From JACDAN01 sp963834825 (GTDB lineage Bacteria > Actinomycetota > Thermoleophilia > Gaiellales > Gaiellaceae), in contig CAWICZ010000007.1 of assembly GCA_963834825.1 (NCBI GenBank), forward strand, positions 186,001 through 250,000: a DNA stretch of 64,000 nt. The letters run 5' to 3'. Positions 41,846 to 50,724 of this stretch are shown here, piece after piece. Position 1 is the stretch's first letter. Each line of letters starts with the position of its first letter. Made by a program: the position numbers and the translations under genes. The notes below the pieces were generated by a model that was given only the letters and a program-made list of their open reading frames with translations, was not told where the DNA came from and made no database searches.

Positions 41846-42582
41846 TCACCTCCGCCGCGAATCCCCGCCTGAAGCTCGTCCGCCGACTGGCGTCGCGGAG
41901 GCAACGCGAACGCCTCGGGCTCTTCGTTTGTGAGGGTGAGGACCTCGTTCGGGCGGCGCTCGCGGCCGGCATTCACCCGGTCGAGACACTCGTTGACGCT
42001 GAGCGCCGACCGGTGCTCGAAGGAGTCGAGGACGCGGAGCCGGTCGAGCCGAAGCTGCTGGCCGAGGTCTCAGGGCTCGCTCATCCACCTCGCGTTCTCG
42101 CAATCTTCCGCCGCGCCGACCTGCCGCAGGCCGCGGCTGCCGATCCGCCCCCGGTCGGGGTAGCGCTCTGGCATGTTGTCGACCCAGGCAACGTCGGAAC
42201 GATACTGAGGGCGGCGGACGGACTCGGGCCGGCGTTCGTGGGGCTCTCGGCGGGCTGCGCCGACCCGACCGGGAAGAAGGCGCTACGCGCGTCGGCGGGT
42301 GCGATCTTCCGTGTGCCGCTCGTGTCGTTCGACGACGCACCGCGGCCCCGCGTGGCGCTCGTCGCTCACGGCGGCGTCGATCTCTCGGAGCTCGAGCTCC
42401 CTCGGCGCTCCACGTTCCTCCTCGGCGCCGAGCGCGAGGGCCTGCCGGACGACGTGGTCGCCGACGCCGAGCACACGGCGACGATCCCACTCGTGCCGGG
42501 CGCAGAGTCGCTCAATGTCGCCGTCAGCGCGGCGATCGCGCTCTACGAGTGGCGCCTTCGGGACCGCCGAGGGCACAGGTAG
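41842..42582 (+). CDS. TrmH/SpoU family RNA methyltransferase
   Basis: The 246-residue product has an L30e-like N-terminal substrate-binding domain (ITSAANPRLKLVRRLASRR) and a SPOUT domain with motif 1 DPGNVGTILRAADG, motif 2 LLGAEREGLP and motif 3 IPLVPGAESLNVAVSAAIALYEW. These knotted enzymes 2'-O-methylate tRNA or rRNA. I choose the TTG at 41842, in a TTGA overlap with the upstream gene. The target nucleotide is not determined. Confidence 0.9.
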   Translation: MITSAANPRLKLVRRLASRRQRERLGLFVCEGEDLVRAALAAGIHPVETLVDAERRPVLEGVEDAEPVEPKLLAEVSGLAHPPRVLAIFRRADLPQAAAADPPPVGVALWHVVDPGNVGTILRAADGLGPAFVGLSAGCADPTGKKALRASAGAIFRVPLVSFDDAPRPRVALVAHGGVDLSELELPRRSTFLLGAEREGLPDDVVADAEHTATIPLVPGAESLNVAVSAAIALYEWRLRDRRGHR

Positions 42583-42593
42583 AGTCGAAAGCG

Positions 42594-43013
42594 ATGGCGC
42601 GAGTCGCGGGGCTCTGGACCTCTCCGGCCAAGAACAGCGGCCGGATGGACGCGCGCGAGCGCGTCCAGGCGATCGAGGGTCACGGCCTCGAGGGCTGCGC
42701 GCACGCGCGCGCCGGCACGAAGCGTCAGGTGCTGTTCGCGTCCGCGCAGCATCTCGAAGCACTCGGCGTCGAGTACGGCCGCATCCGTGAGAACTTCACG
42801 ATCGAGGGCACCGACGTCCACGAGTGGCCGGTGGGCCAGCGCGTCGCGGTCGGCACGGCCGAGTTCGAGATCACGATGGTCTGCGACCCGTGCTCGCGGA
42901 TGGACGAGATCCGGCCGGGCCTCCAGGAAGAGCTCGACGGCAAGCGCGGCATGCTCGCCCGGGTCGTTCAGAGCGGCGAGGTCGCCGCAGGCGACGACGT
43001 CGAGCTGCTCTAG
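42594..43013 (+). CDS. MOSC domain protein
   Basis: The 139-residue product has the MOSC fold signature: ASAQHLEALGVEYGRIRENFTIEGTDVHEW, then VGTAEFEITMVCDPCSRMDEIRPGLQEELDGKRGM and the closing AAGDDVELL. MOSC domains are sulfur-carrier modules found in molybdenum cofactor sulfurases and in stand-alone proteins of unknown role. The Cys pair in CDPC is in the expected place. A TAGAGT box lies 8 nt before the ATG. Confidence 0.85.
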   Translation: MARVAGLWTSPAKNSGRMDARERVQAIEGHGLEGCAHARAGTKRQVLFASAQHLEALGVEYGRIRENFTIEGTDVHEWPVGQRVAVGTAEFEITMVCDPCSRMDEIRPGLQEELDGKRGMLARVVQSGEVAAGDDVELL

Positions 43014-43720
43014 TCCCGCCTCCTCGCGACGAACACCATGTCCTCGCCGCCGCGGTACGGGCGGTAGTCGAACCAGCCGTAGACCCGCTCGACGTCGAAC
43101 CCGGCCTGCTCGAGCGTTCGGCGCCACTCCGGCGCAGCAAGCCACTTGAGCCGCATCGTCGCCTCGCCGCCTTCTCCGCGAACCGAGAGCACGAGCGTGC
43201 GGTCTTCCTCGTCCCAGTCGGCGCGCTCGAAGATCCCGGGCTCGCGCTCGATCCAACGGCCGTGTGTCTCTTCGATGTCGTCTCGGCGAGGTGCGAAGAC
43301 GTCGAAGATCAGCTGTCCTTCCGGGGCGAGCAGCTCTCGCGCAGCGCCGAACGCGGCCAGTCGCGACTCATCGTCTTGCATGTGCAGGAACGCCCGGAAC
43401 GGGCAGGTGACGAGTCGGACCCGTTCGGAGACAGGCGGCGCGGCCAGGTCGCCGAGTCGGAGGTCGAGCAGCCCCTCCACGCCGGCGGCCCTCGCGTGGC
43501 GGCGACAGACTTCGAGCATCCCCGCGGACGAGTCGATCCCGATCACCGCGACGCCGGCGACGGCCGTCGGCACAGCGATCCGACCGGTCCCCACGCCCAG
43601 CTCCACGACGGGGCCGCTCGCTTTGCGCGCCTCGGCGACGTAGAACGGCACGTCTTCGGTGACGCTCCGGCTCCACGGGTCGTAGAGGTCGGCGATCGCG
43701 TCGTAGGGGCTCGTCGTCAA
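43010..43720 (-). CDS. Class I SAM-dependent methyltransferase
   Basis: The 236-residue product begins TTSPYDAIADLYDPWSRSVTED and has the SAM site GPVVELGVGTGRIAVPTA with the acidic strand VIGIDSSAGML, then LRLGDLAAPP. The C-terminal half is a beta-strand domain ending GWFDYRPYRGGEDMVFVARR. The start is the TTG at 43720 in a TTGA overlap with the upstream methyltransferase. It is a close paralogue of that gene. Target unknown. Confidence 0.85.
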   Translation of the reverse strand: MTTSPYDAIADLYDPWSRSVTEDVPFYVAEARKASGPVVELGVGTGRIAVPTAVAGVAVIGIDSSAGMLEVCRRHARAAGVEGLLDLRLGDLAAPPVSERVRLVTCPFRAFLHMQDDESRLAAFGAARELLAPEGQLIFDVFAPRRDDIEETHGRWIEREPGIFERADWDEEDRTLVLSVRGEGGEATMRLKWLAAPEWRRTLEQAGFDVERVYGWFDYRPYRGGEDMVFVARRRD

Positions 43721-44436
43721 GCCGGCTTCCGGGCGACCCAGACGAACTCCCGGCTCTCGTCGTCGAACGCGCTCTTGTCGAACCAGCCGTAGAGCGCCTC
43801 CACCTCGAGCCCCGCGACGTCGATCAAGCCTTCCCACTCGGATTTCGTGAGCCACCAGAGCTGGAGGTTGCGCGGGTCCTGTCCGGGCTCGCCGACGTAC
43901 GCGGTGATGTCGATCCGGTTGTCCTCGGGGTGGTGGGCGGCGTACTCCCAGAGCGTCTCGGAGTCCATGTGGGGCCGCGCGACGCCGTCCATCCGCACGG
44001 CGATGTGAGGATCGAACACAAACACGTTCCAGGCGAAGCGACCGCCCGGCCGAAGCGAGGCAGCGACGCGCTCGAAGACGCGCCGCCGGTCCGCCCAGGT
44101 CGGCAGGTGGAGCAGCGAGCGGTAGGGGCAGTAGATCAGTGCCGCCGGCTCCTCCAGCGAGAGCTCACGCATGTCGCCCTCCCGGAGATCGAGGTCGACA
44201 CCGGCAGCCGCGGCCGCCTCGCGCGCCTTCGCGAGCATCCCCGGCGAGCGGTCGATCCCGATCACGCGACGGCCGAGCGCCTGCGCCACCGGCACGCCGA
44301 CTCGCCCGGAGCCGACCGCGAGCTCGACGACCGGGCCGTCGGCCTCGCGTGCCAGCCCGACGTAGAACGGGATGTCCTCCGTCATCGGGGCCGACCATTC
44401 CTCGTAGATGTCGACGAACGGCGCGTAGACGTCCAT
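43717..44436 (-). CDS. Class I SAM-dependent methyltransferase (paralogue)
   Basis: The 239-residue product begins MDVYAPFVDIYEEWSAPMTED and has the SAM-binding GPVVELAVGSGRVGVPVA with VIGIDRSPGMLAKA and LREGDMREL. The C-terminal GWFDKSAFDDESREFVWVARK parallels the downstream neighbour. Shared YxPFVDIY/YDAIADLY openings and ends show tandem duplication. Target unknown. It starts at the ATG at 44436 and is divergent from pheS. Confidence 0.85.
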   Translation of the reverse strand: MDVYAPFVDIYEEWSAPMTEDIPFYVGLAREADGPVVELAVGSGRVGVPVAQALGRRVIGIDRSPGMLAKAREAAAAAGVDLDLREGDMRELSLEEPAALIYCPYRSLLHLPTWADRRRVFERVAASLRPGGRFAWNVFVFDPHIAVRMDGVARPHMDSETLWEYAAHHPEDNRIDITAYVGEPGQDPRNLQLWWLTKSEWEGLIDVAGLEVEALYGWFDKSAFDDESREFVWVARKPA

Positions 44437-44571
44437 GCCGCCATTCTCCGTTATCGTGTCGGCATGGCGATGAGGCGTTCGGATTCCCCGTTTACCCGGC
44501 CCCGGCTCGTGTCCGGGGACCGGCGCTGACGCTCTCGCCGCCGATCCGTCGAGACTCGACCCGGGGCCGTC

Positions 44572-45567
44572 TTGGACGCTGACGCCTACCGCCAGGAAGC
44601 CCTGGAGGCCGTCACGCAGGCGCCCAACCCGACCGAGCTCGACCAGGCCCGCGTTCGCTATCTGGGCCGCAAGAGCGAGCTGAAACAGGCGCTGCGCGAG
44701 GTCCGCGACCGCGAGACCGGGATGGCCCTGAACGCTGCCCGCGAGGCGATCGAGGCGGCGCTCGAGGCGCGGCAGGCCGAGCTCGAGCGCGCCGAGCTCG
44801 ACCGCGCGCTGACCGAAGACGTGGTCGACGTCACGCTTCCCGGCGAGGAGCTGCCGCTTGGAAGCCTGCATCCGATCACGCAGGTGCGCCGCATCGTCGA
44901 GGACGCCTTCCTCGGCCTCGGCTACGAAGTGCGCGACGACCGAGAGGTCGAGACGGTCGAATACAACTTCGACAAGCTCGCGTTCGCGCCGACACATCCG
45001 AGCCGGTCGCATCGGGACACGTTCTTCTTCGACGAGACCCACGTGCTGCGCACGGAAACGTCTCCGTCGCAGATCCACATCCTCGAAGAGAAGGAACCGC
45101 CGATCTACATGGTCTCCATCGGCCGCGTGTACCGACGCGACGCGATCACCGCGACCCGGTACCCGATCTTCCACCAGTTCGAAGGGCTGGCGGTCGACAA
45201 GGACATCACGCTCGCCGACCTCAAGGGGACGCTTCTGCACGTCATGCGGGCGCTGTACGGCCCGGAGCGACGGGTTCGCTTTCGAACGCACTTCTTCCCG
45301 TTCACGGAGCCCTCGATCGAGCCCGACGTCTCGTGTGGGATCTGCGGCGGCAAGGGCTGCCGCACATGCAAGTACTCGGGCTGGATCGAGATGGGGGGCG
45401 CGGGCATGGTCGACCCACGCGTGTACGAGAACGTCGGCCTCGACCCGGAGGAGTGGACCGGCTTCGCGTTCGGCTGCGGGCTCGAGCGGGCCGCACAGCT
45501 CCGGCACGACATCCCCGACATCCGCGTGCTCTGGGAGGGCGACCTCCGAGCGCTGGGGCAATTCTGA
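44572..45567 (+). CDS. pheS: Phenylalanine--tRNA ligase alpha subunit
   Basis: The 331-residue product has the N-terminal coiled coil (VRYLGRKSELKQALREV), LPLGSLHPITQV (class II motif 1), RTETSPSQIH, VYRRDAITATRYPIFHQFEG (motif 2) and FGCGLERAAQL (motif 3). A CGICGGKGCRTCKYSGW cysteine cluster is the common PheS variant. It forms the alpha2-beta2 enzyme with PheT. The TTG at 44572 is the start. The stop overlaps pheT by one base (TGATG). Confidence 0.94.
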   Translation: MDADAYRQEALEAVTQAPNPTELDQARVRYLGRKSELKQALREVRDRETGMALNAAREAIEAALEARQAELERAELDRALTEDVVDVTLPGEELPLGSLHPITQVRRIVEDAFLGLGYEVRDDREVETVEYNFDKLAFAPTHPSRSHRDTFFFDETHVLRTETSPSQIHILEEKEPPIYMVSIGRVYRRDAITATRYPIFHQFEGLAVDKDITLADLKGTLLHVMRALYGPERRVRFRTHFFPFTEPSIEPDVSCGICGGKGCRTCKYSGWIEMGGAGMVDPRVYENVGLDPEEWTGFAFGCGLERAAQLRHDIPDIRVLWEGDLRALGQF

Positions 45568-47847
45568 TGCGCGTCCCGGTCAGCTGGCTGCGCGAGTACG
45601 TGCCGCTCGAAATGCCGCTCGAGGACCTCGCCACGCGCCTGTCGGTCTCCTCCGCCGAAGTCGAGGGCATCGAGCGCCGAGGCGTCCCCGACCTCGACGG
45701 AAACCTGGATCGCTTCCGTGTCGGCCGAGTGGTCGAAGCGGTCAAGCATCCGAACGCCGACCGCCTCCAGCTCTGCCGCGTCGACGTGGGGGACGACGAG
45801 CCCCTCCAGATCGTCTGCGGGGCCTGGAACTTCGGGCCCGGCGCGACCGTCGCCGTCGCCCTCCCCGGAGCGGTGCTCCCGGGCGGGTTGGAGCTCGAGC
45901 GGCGCAAGGTTCGCGGCGAGCTCTCGAACGGGATGATCCTCGCCGAGGACGAGGTCGAGCTCGGCCCCGACCACACGGGGATCATGGTGCTCGAGGACGA
46001 CTGGGAGCCGGGCACCCCGCTCGCGGACGTGTTGCCGCTCGTCGACGATGTGCTCCACGTCGAGGCGACGGGAAACCGCCCGGACCTGCTGTCCGTCTAC
46101 GGGCTCGCGCGCGAGGTGGCCGCGCTCTACGACCTCGAGCTGGCGCCGTTCCCCGGCCTTGAGCCGGAGCAGGCCGGCCAGGAGCCGGTCAACGTCGAGA
46201 TCGAGGACCTCGAGGGGTGCCCGCGCTACATCGGTCGGCTCTTCCGCGACGTGCAGATCGGCCCCTCGCCGATCTGGCTGAAGGCCCGGCTCAATGCCGC
46301 GGGCATGCGGCCGATCTCCAACGTCGTCGACGCCACGAACTACGCGATGCTCGCGCTCGGCAACCCGCTGCACGCCTTCGACTTCGCCGCGCTGCGCGGC
46401 GGCCGGATCGTGGTGCGGCGCGCGAAGCCGGGCGAGACGCTGCGGACACTGGACGGCGTCGACCGCGCTCTCACCCCCGACGACCTCATGATCGCGGACG
46501 CCGAGCGGTCTGTTGCGCTCGCCGGGATCATGGGCGGCGAGGAGAGCGAGATCGGCGAGTCGACGACGGAGGTGCTGCTCGAGGCGGCGAACTTCGAGCC
46601 GTTCACGATCTTCCGCACGTCGGAGCGGCTGCGGCTTCGCACCGAGGGCTCGAACCGTTGGGAGAAGGGCGTCGATCCGTACCTCGCCGAGCCCGCGGCG
46701 ACGCTCGCGACCCAGCTCATCGTCGAGCTTGCCGGAGCGCGCTGGGTCGGGCACACGGACGAGCACGGGAAGCTTCCGGAGCGGCCGGTCATTCGCCTAC
46801 CGGCCCGAGCGGGCCGACCGGCTGATCGGCATCGAGACGCCGGCCGAGGCGCAGCACGCGTTGCTCGGCCGCCTCGGCTTCGACCTCGAGGGCGACCGGG
46901 TGATCGCGCCGACCTGGCGTGCCCGCGATGTCACGCGCGAGGTCGACGTGATCGAGGAGGTTGCGCGCTTCCGTCTCGAGGAGGTGCCCTTCACGCTGCC
47001 CGAGCGAAGCGCGATGTTCGGCAGCCTGACGCGCGAGCAGCAGGTGCGGCGCCGTGTCGAGGACGCGCTCGTCGGCCTCGGCTTCGTCGAGACGTACACG
47101 CCGTCCCTGCGGCCGGACGAGGAGACGAGCTGGAAGCTCGACGAGCCGATCTCGGTCGAGCTGACCGCGCTGCGCACGCGGCTGCTGCCGAGCCTCGTCG
47201 AGGCGGCGCGGCGAAACGCCGAGGTTGGAGCGGGCCGAATCGCGCTGTTCGAGATCGCCCGCGTCTACCTCCCCGGAGACGAGCTGCCGGACGAGCGGCT
47301 GCACGTGGCCGGGATCGTCGAGGGTGACTTCGCTCGCGTCAAAGGCGTGGTCGAAACGCTCTATGCGGCGCTGAAAGCCGAGCTGGAGGTCGAGCGCGTC
47401 GAGGATCCGTTGCTCCATCCGGGCAAGGCCGCTCGGACCGCAGCGGGGATCTTCGGCGAAGTGCATCCAAGCTTGCTCGAGGGCACCTGGTCGGCGTTCG
47501 AGCTCGAGCTGGACGAGCTCGTCAGGGCCTCGCGGGAGCCGGTCACCTACGAGGACGTGATCACGTACCCGGCCGTCAAGCAGGATCTCGCGTTCGCGGT
47601 CGGGGAGGACGTGACGGCGGGCGACCTGGTCGCTGCAGCTCGCGAGGCGGCTGGCCCGGAGCTCCGCGAGATCGTCCCCTTCGACGTCTATCGCGGGGAG
47701 CAGGTCGGGCCGGGTCGCAAGTCGATCGCGTTCCGCGTCGAGTTCCGGTCACCCGAGCGGACGCTCACGGACGAGGAGGCAGCTGGGCTGCGCCAGAAGA
47801 TCGTGGACGCGCTGAAGGAACGCTTCGGCGCCGAGTTGCGCGCTTAG
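45567..47847 (+). CDS. pheT: Phenylalanine--tRNA ligase beta subunit (one frameshift)
   Basis: The gene begins MRVPVSWLREYVPLE and shows the tRNA-binding domain (VGRVVEAVKHPNADRLQLC), the B3/B4 editing domain (ATGNRPDLLSVYGLAREVA, MRPISNVVDATNYAMLALG) and IMGGEESEIGESTTEVLLE. At about 46793-46800 the frame changes by one extra base (CTACCGGCCC reads as CTA CGG CCC in the corrected frame). Afterwards the sequence continues as YRPERADRLIGIE and runs to the ferredoxin-fold domain (TYEDVITYPAVKQDLAFAV), stopping at 47847. PheT is essential and single-copy, so the break is most likely a sequence error. The stop overlaps the convergent gene. Confidence 0.9.
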
Positions 47848-48260
47848 ATTGGTTCGTCAGGGGCGAGGCGCGCCGCTAGCGCGCTCATCACCTTGGTCTG
47901 GATCCCGGGCTGGTGCTCGAGCAGCGCGCGGAAGCTGCGTTCCGTGATCACCAGGGTGCGTACAGGTGAGGTCGCGACGACGGTTGCCGTACGCGGTGTG
48001 TGCCTGATGAGCGAGATCTCGCCGAAGAAGTCGCCCGGGCCGAGCATGTTCACACGGCGATTGGCCTTCCTCACCTCGGCCGTGCCCTCGACGAGCACGA
48101 AGAACTCACGGCCGGAGCTCCCCTGCCTCGTCAGCTCCTTGCCCTCGCTCAGGTCGATCTCATCGGCGATGCCGGCAACCTCGTCCAGCTCCTTCTTCGA
48201 GCATTCAGCAAACAGCGGGACGCCCTTGATCAGCTCGACCTTGGCATTCTTGCGAAGCAT
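47844..48260 (-). CDS. Cyclic nucleotide-binding domain protein
   Basis: The 138-residue product is a single CRP-type cNMP domain: VPLFAECSKKELDEVAGIAD, LTRQGSSGREFFVLVEGTAEV, GPGDFFGEISLIRHTPRTATVVATSP and VITERSFRALLE. The GEIS-x-PRTATV phosphate-binding cassette suggests nucleotide binding. There is no helix-turn-helix, so it is not a transcription factor by itself. A related domain is fused at the C-terminus of the protein at 59.2-60.2 kb. Confidence 0.88.
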   Translation of the reverse strand: MLRKNAKVELIKGVPLFAECSKKELDEVAGIADEIDLSEGKELTRQGSSGREFFVLVEGTAEVRKANRRVNMLGPGDFFGEISLIRHTPRTATVVATSPVRTLVITERSFRALLEHQPGIQTKVMSALAARLAPDEPI

Positions 48261-48321
48261 CGAAAGACGAGTTTAATTCGGAGAGAGAATCCGAGTACAG
48301 GGGGAGGACGTACTAGCAGGC

Positions 48322-49011
48322 ATGACTCAGCCCATTCGCCTACTGCTGTTTGCACTTGCCGCCGGCGCGGTGCTCGCCTCGCCTACGGCGGCGTTCGCCC
48401 AGACCAAGCTGATCGCGAACGTCGGACAGAACGACGGGTTCACCATCTCGCTCACCAACGAAGCCGGCGCGCGCGTCACGGATATCCCCGCCGGCACCTA
48501 CGAGATCGAAGTCCGCGACCACTCGAACTTGCACAACTTCCATCTGTCGGGGCCGGGCGTCAATCAGACGACCGAGGTCGATTTCATCGGCACCGTCACC
48601 TGGACGGTCACCTTCCAGGATCGGCAGCGGTACCGCTATGTCTGCGATCCGCATGCCGGCCAGATGAACGGCAGCTTCACGACCGGAGGCGGGCCGCCGA
48701 CACCGCCGCCCCCGCCGCCTCCGCCGCCCGTCCAGAGGCTGACGGCAACGGTCGGCCCCGGGTCGACTATCTCCCTTCGGACGGCGAACGGTCGTCGCGC
48801 TTCCCGCTTACGCGCAGGCCGCTACCGGATCGTCGTGCGCGATCGGTCGGCCAAGCTCAACTTCCACTTGATCGGACCGCGCGTGAACCGCAAGACGACC
48901 ATGGGCTTCCGAGGAACCCAGACCTGGACGCTGACGCTTCGGAAAGGGAGCTACCGCTACGTCTGCGACCCGCAGGCGCGAACCCTGAAGGGCAGCTTCC
49001 GAGTCACGTAG
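48322..49011 (+). CDS. Exported two-domain cupredoxin-like protein
   Basis: The 229-residue product has a signal peptide ending AAFA, a first cupredoxin-like domain (about 25-115) with HNFHLSGPG and the C-terminal copper-ligand loop YVCDPHAGQM (Cys-2-His-3-Met), a polyproline linker (TPPPPPPPPPV) and a second domain (about 135-229). The second repeats NFHLIGPRV and YRYVCDPQARTLKGSF, but the His and Met ligands are replaced by Gln and Leu. The first domain can hold type 1 copper, the second probably cannot. It resembles blue-copper proteins; partner unknown. Confidence 0.82.
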   Translation: MTQPIRLLLFALAAGAVLASPTAAFAQTKLIANVGQNDGFTISLTNEAGARVTDIPAGTYEIEVRDHSNLHNFHLSGPGVNQTTEVDFIGTVTWTVTFQDRQRYRYVCDPHAGQMNGSFTTGGGPPTPPPPPPPPPVQRLTATVGPGSTISLRTANGRRASRLRAGRYRIVVRDRSAKLNFHLIGPRVNRKTTMGFRGTQTWTLTLRKGSYRYVCDPQARTLKGSFRVT

Positions 49012-49026
49012 AGAAATCCACTCGCC

Positions 49027-49051
49027 GCGGAACGGGCTTTGCCCGTTCCGC
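49027..49051. terminator. Bidirectional hairpin between convergent genes
   Basis: CGGAACGGGC (49028-49037) pairs with GCCCGTTCCG (49041-49050) around TTT. It separates the convergent cupredoxin gene and the small membrane-protein operon. Confidence 0.65.
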
Positions 49052-49061
49052 CGCGAGAGCT

Positions 49062-49349
49062 TCATTCGCGGTCGACGACGGTGAAGCGGCCGAAGCGGGC
49101 AACCACGTCTCCCTCTCGCGAACGGCGAGCGAAGAAACGCATCGTTGCGCCAATACCGCCGGCGAGTAGGAAACCCACGGCCAGCGCGCCCGCGGTGGCC
49201 ACCGGCAGGTTGTCCCGCACCTTGGCGCCCACGTCGGTTGCTTCTTTCACGCCGGCCCGGAGCGTGTCGACGGCCTGGGCGAGCCCCTCGCGCTCCGCCT
49301 CCAGCTCGCGGCGGATGTCCTCCGTGGTCCGGCTGTTACGTTCCGCCAT
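49062..49349 (-). CDS. DUF3618 domain protein
   Basis: The 95-residue product begins SRTTEDIRRELEAEREGLAQAVDTL, the conserved opening of DUF3618, and has a C-terminal membrane helix (LPVATAGALAVGFLLAGGIGA) with a basic tail. Members lie in the inner membrane and are almost always encoded beside Holin-X and related small proteins. It is the last gene of a four-gene operon and overlaps the upstream gene by 14 nt. Confidence 0.8.
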   Translation of the reverse strand: MAERNSRTTEDIRRELEAEREGLAQAVDTLRAGVKEATDVGAKVRDNLPVATAGALAVGFLLAGGIGATMRFFARRSREGDVVARFGRFTVVDRE

Positions 49350-49731
49350 TGCCCTTCAGCACTTCGGTCGTGAGTTTGGCCTCGTCGATCGCCTGCTGCG
49401 GCAGCGCCGGTTTCCCGCGCTGGAAATAGCGTGTAGCGAGGAACCCGAGAATCGCCGTCGCGAGGAACAGTGCGACGGTGACGATGAGCAGCGCGAGCCA
49501 GACCGGCATGAACTCGGCGAGACCGGCGGCGATCGTCGCGAAGAGGAAGCCGATTCCGTAGAGGCCGACGGCCACAGCGCCGAAGGCGAGCCCCACTCCG
49601 ACGCCGAGCGCTGCACCCTTCTTTTTCAGCTCCAGCGACGCGAGCTCGAGCTCGAGCCGAGCGATCGCGCTCGCCTTCTCGCTCAGGCGCTTGGCGGCGG
49701 CCCCGAGGCTCTCAGTCTCTGGGGTGGGCAT
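49336..49731 (-). CDS. Putative actinobacterial Holin-X family protein
   Basis: The 131-residue product has an N-terminal amphipathic helix (SLGAAAKRLSEKASAIARLELELASLE) and two hydrophobic segments (VGVGLAFGAVAVGLYGIGFLFA, WLALLIVTVALFLATAILGFLA). This matches the Holin-X/phage-holin-like family, which is named by resemblance and is not known to lyse cells. It overlaps the upstream gene by 20 nt. Confidence 0.8.
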   Translation of the reverse strand: MPTPETESLGAAAKRLSEKASAIARLELELASLELKKKGAALGVGVGLAFGAVAVGLYGIGFLFATIAAGLAEFMPVWLALLIVTVALFLATAILGFLATRYFQRGKPALPQQAIDEAKLTTEVLKGNGGT

Positions 49732-50071
49732 GGCCTCTCCAGTCGATCAGTTTCGCCAGGACGATGCCGGCGACGAGCGCGGCGCCCACGATCAACAGCG
49801 GGTTGACGCCGCTTCCGGCCTTCTGCGCGCCGGGGTTGGGCCGTGGGGTGGTCGGCGCTGAGAGCGGCGCGGCGCCGGGTGGGAGGTCGGTCGGCGCCTC
49901 GCCTTTCGCCCGCGCGATGATCAGGCTCGGTTTCAATTTCCGAAGGAAGACAGCGTCGTCGGCCAGCTCGTCGCCGAGCTTGGCGACGATGCCTCCCTGG
50001 GCAGACGCCCTGTCGGCAGCCTCGCGCACGAGGTCCGCCGCGCGCTCGACGAGCTGGTCTGCCTTGTTCAT
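49712..50071 (-). CDS. Small membrane protein with amphipathic N-terminus
   Basis: The 119-residue product begins MNKADQLVERAADLVREAADR, an apolipoprotein-like amphipathic helix, followed by FLRKLKPSLIIARAKGEAP, a Pro/Ala linker and a C-terminal membrane helix (PLLIVGAALVAGIVLAKLI). The ATG at 50071 forms an ATGA overlap with the upstream 43-residue gene. A longer frame to 51166 exists but is antisense to other genes and unlikely. Probably acts with the DUF3618 and Holin-X partners at the envelope. Confidence 0.75.
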   Translation of the reverse strand: MNKADQLVERAADLVREAADRASAQGGIVAKLGDELADDAVFLRKLKPSLIIARAKGEAPTDLPPGAAPLSAPTTPRPNPGAQKAGSGVNPLLIVGAALVAGIVLAKLIDWRGHAHPRD

Positions 50072-50199
50072 TTTTTTCGGACCGGGGGCTCCTCGCCGGC
50101 GACGATTTTGTAGACGCCGGTAGCCGCTTTGCGGGCGACGAGCGTGGCGAGCGCGGCGAAGAGGCCGTAGATCGCGGTCCAGACGAGTTTCCGAAGCAT
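50068..50199 (-). CDS. 43-residue membrane protein (DUF4235-like)
   Basis: The frame from the ATG at 50199 to the TGA at 50068 encodes MLRKLVWTAIYGLFAALATL followed by ARKAATGVYKIVAGEEP and a basic end. One membrane segment and the VARKAATxxYxxxxGEEPP pattern fit DUF4235, a family found beside Holin-X and DUF3618 genes. Its stop overlaps the next start (ATGA), placing it first in the four-gene operon. Confidence 0.7.
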   Translation of the reverse strand: MLRKLVWTAIYGLFAALATLVARKAATGVYKIVAGEEPPVRKK

Positions 50200-50235
50200 G
50201 CGGGAAACTTACCGCGCTTTGGTGGGCCGGAAACC

Positions 50236-50241
50236 TATTCT
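50236..50241 (+). promoter_or_regulatory. Candidate -10 box (leaderless argR)
   Basis: TATTCT is followed by 6 nt and the ATG of argR at 50248. No Shine-Dalgarno lies between, so a leaderless transcript is likely. No clear -35 or ARG box is recognised. Confidence 0.4.
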
Positions 50242-50247
50242 CCGCGT

Positions 50248-50724
50248 ATGCAGTCCGATGCACGCGCCTTCGGGAAGGCCGAGCGCCAGAAGCTGATCGC
50301 CAGTCTGGTGTCACGACGGCGGATCGGAACGCAGCACGACCTGCTCGCGGCTCTGGCCGCTGAGGGGTGTCTCGCGACCCAGGCGACGGTTTCGCGCGAC
50401 ATCCGCGAGCTCGGGCTGGAGAAGACCCGCGACCAGCTCGGCCGCCCTCGGTACATGCTGGCGCAGGACGGCCGGCGCTCGGATCCTCGCGAAGCACTGG
50501 CCGCAGTCCTGTCCCAGTTCGGCCGCAACGTCGTGGCCGCGCACAACATCGTCGTCGTCCAGTCGGAGCTCGGCTCGGCGCCTGCGATCGCGCGGGCGAT
50601 CGATCGGCTCGCCCATCCGCTCGTCGTCGGGACGTTGGCCGGCGACGACACGTGCCTGCTGATCGCGGCGGACGAGCAGGGCGCCGGAGCACTCGCCCGG
50701 GAGCTCGGGGAGATCCTTGGCTGA
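50248..50724 (+). CDS. argR: Arginine repressor
   Basis: The 158-residue product has the ArgR winged helix (residues 10-75: ERQKLIASLVSRRRIGTQHDL and ATQATVSRDIRELGLEKTR) and the C-terminal hexamerisation and arginine-binding domain with HPLVVGTLAGDDTCLLI. It represses arginine synthesis genes when arginine is bound. No arg biosynthesis gene is next to it, which differs from the frequent argR-next-to-argGH layout. The TTG start of the next gene lies within its last codons. Confidence 0.93.
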   Translation: MQSDARAFGKAERQKLIASLVSRRRIGTQHDLLAALAAEGCLATQATVSRDIRELGLEKTRDQLGRPRYMLAQDGRRSDPREALAAVLSQFGRNVVAAHNIVVVQSELGSAPAIARAIDRLAHPLVVGTLAGDDTCLLIAADEQGAGALARELGEILG

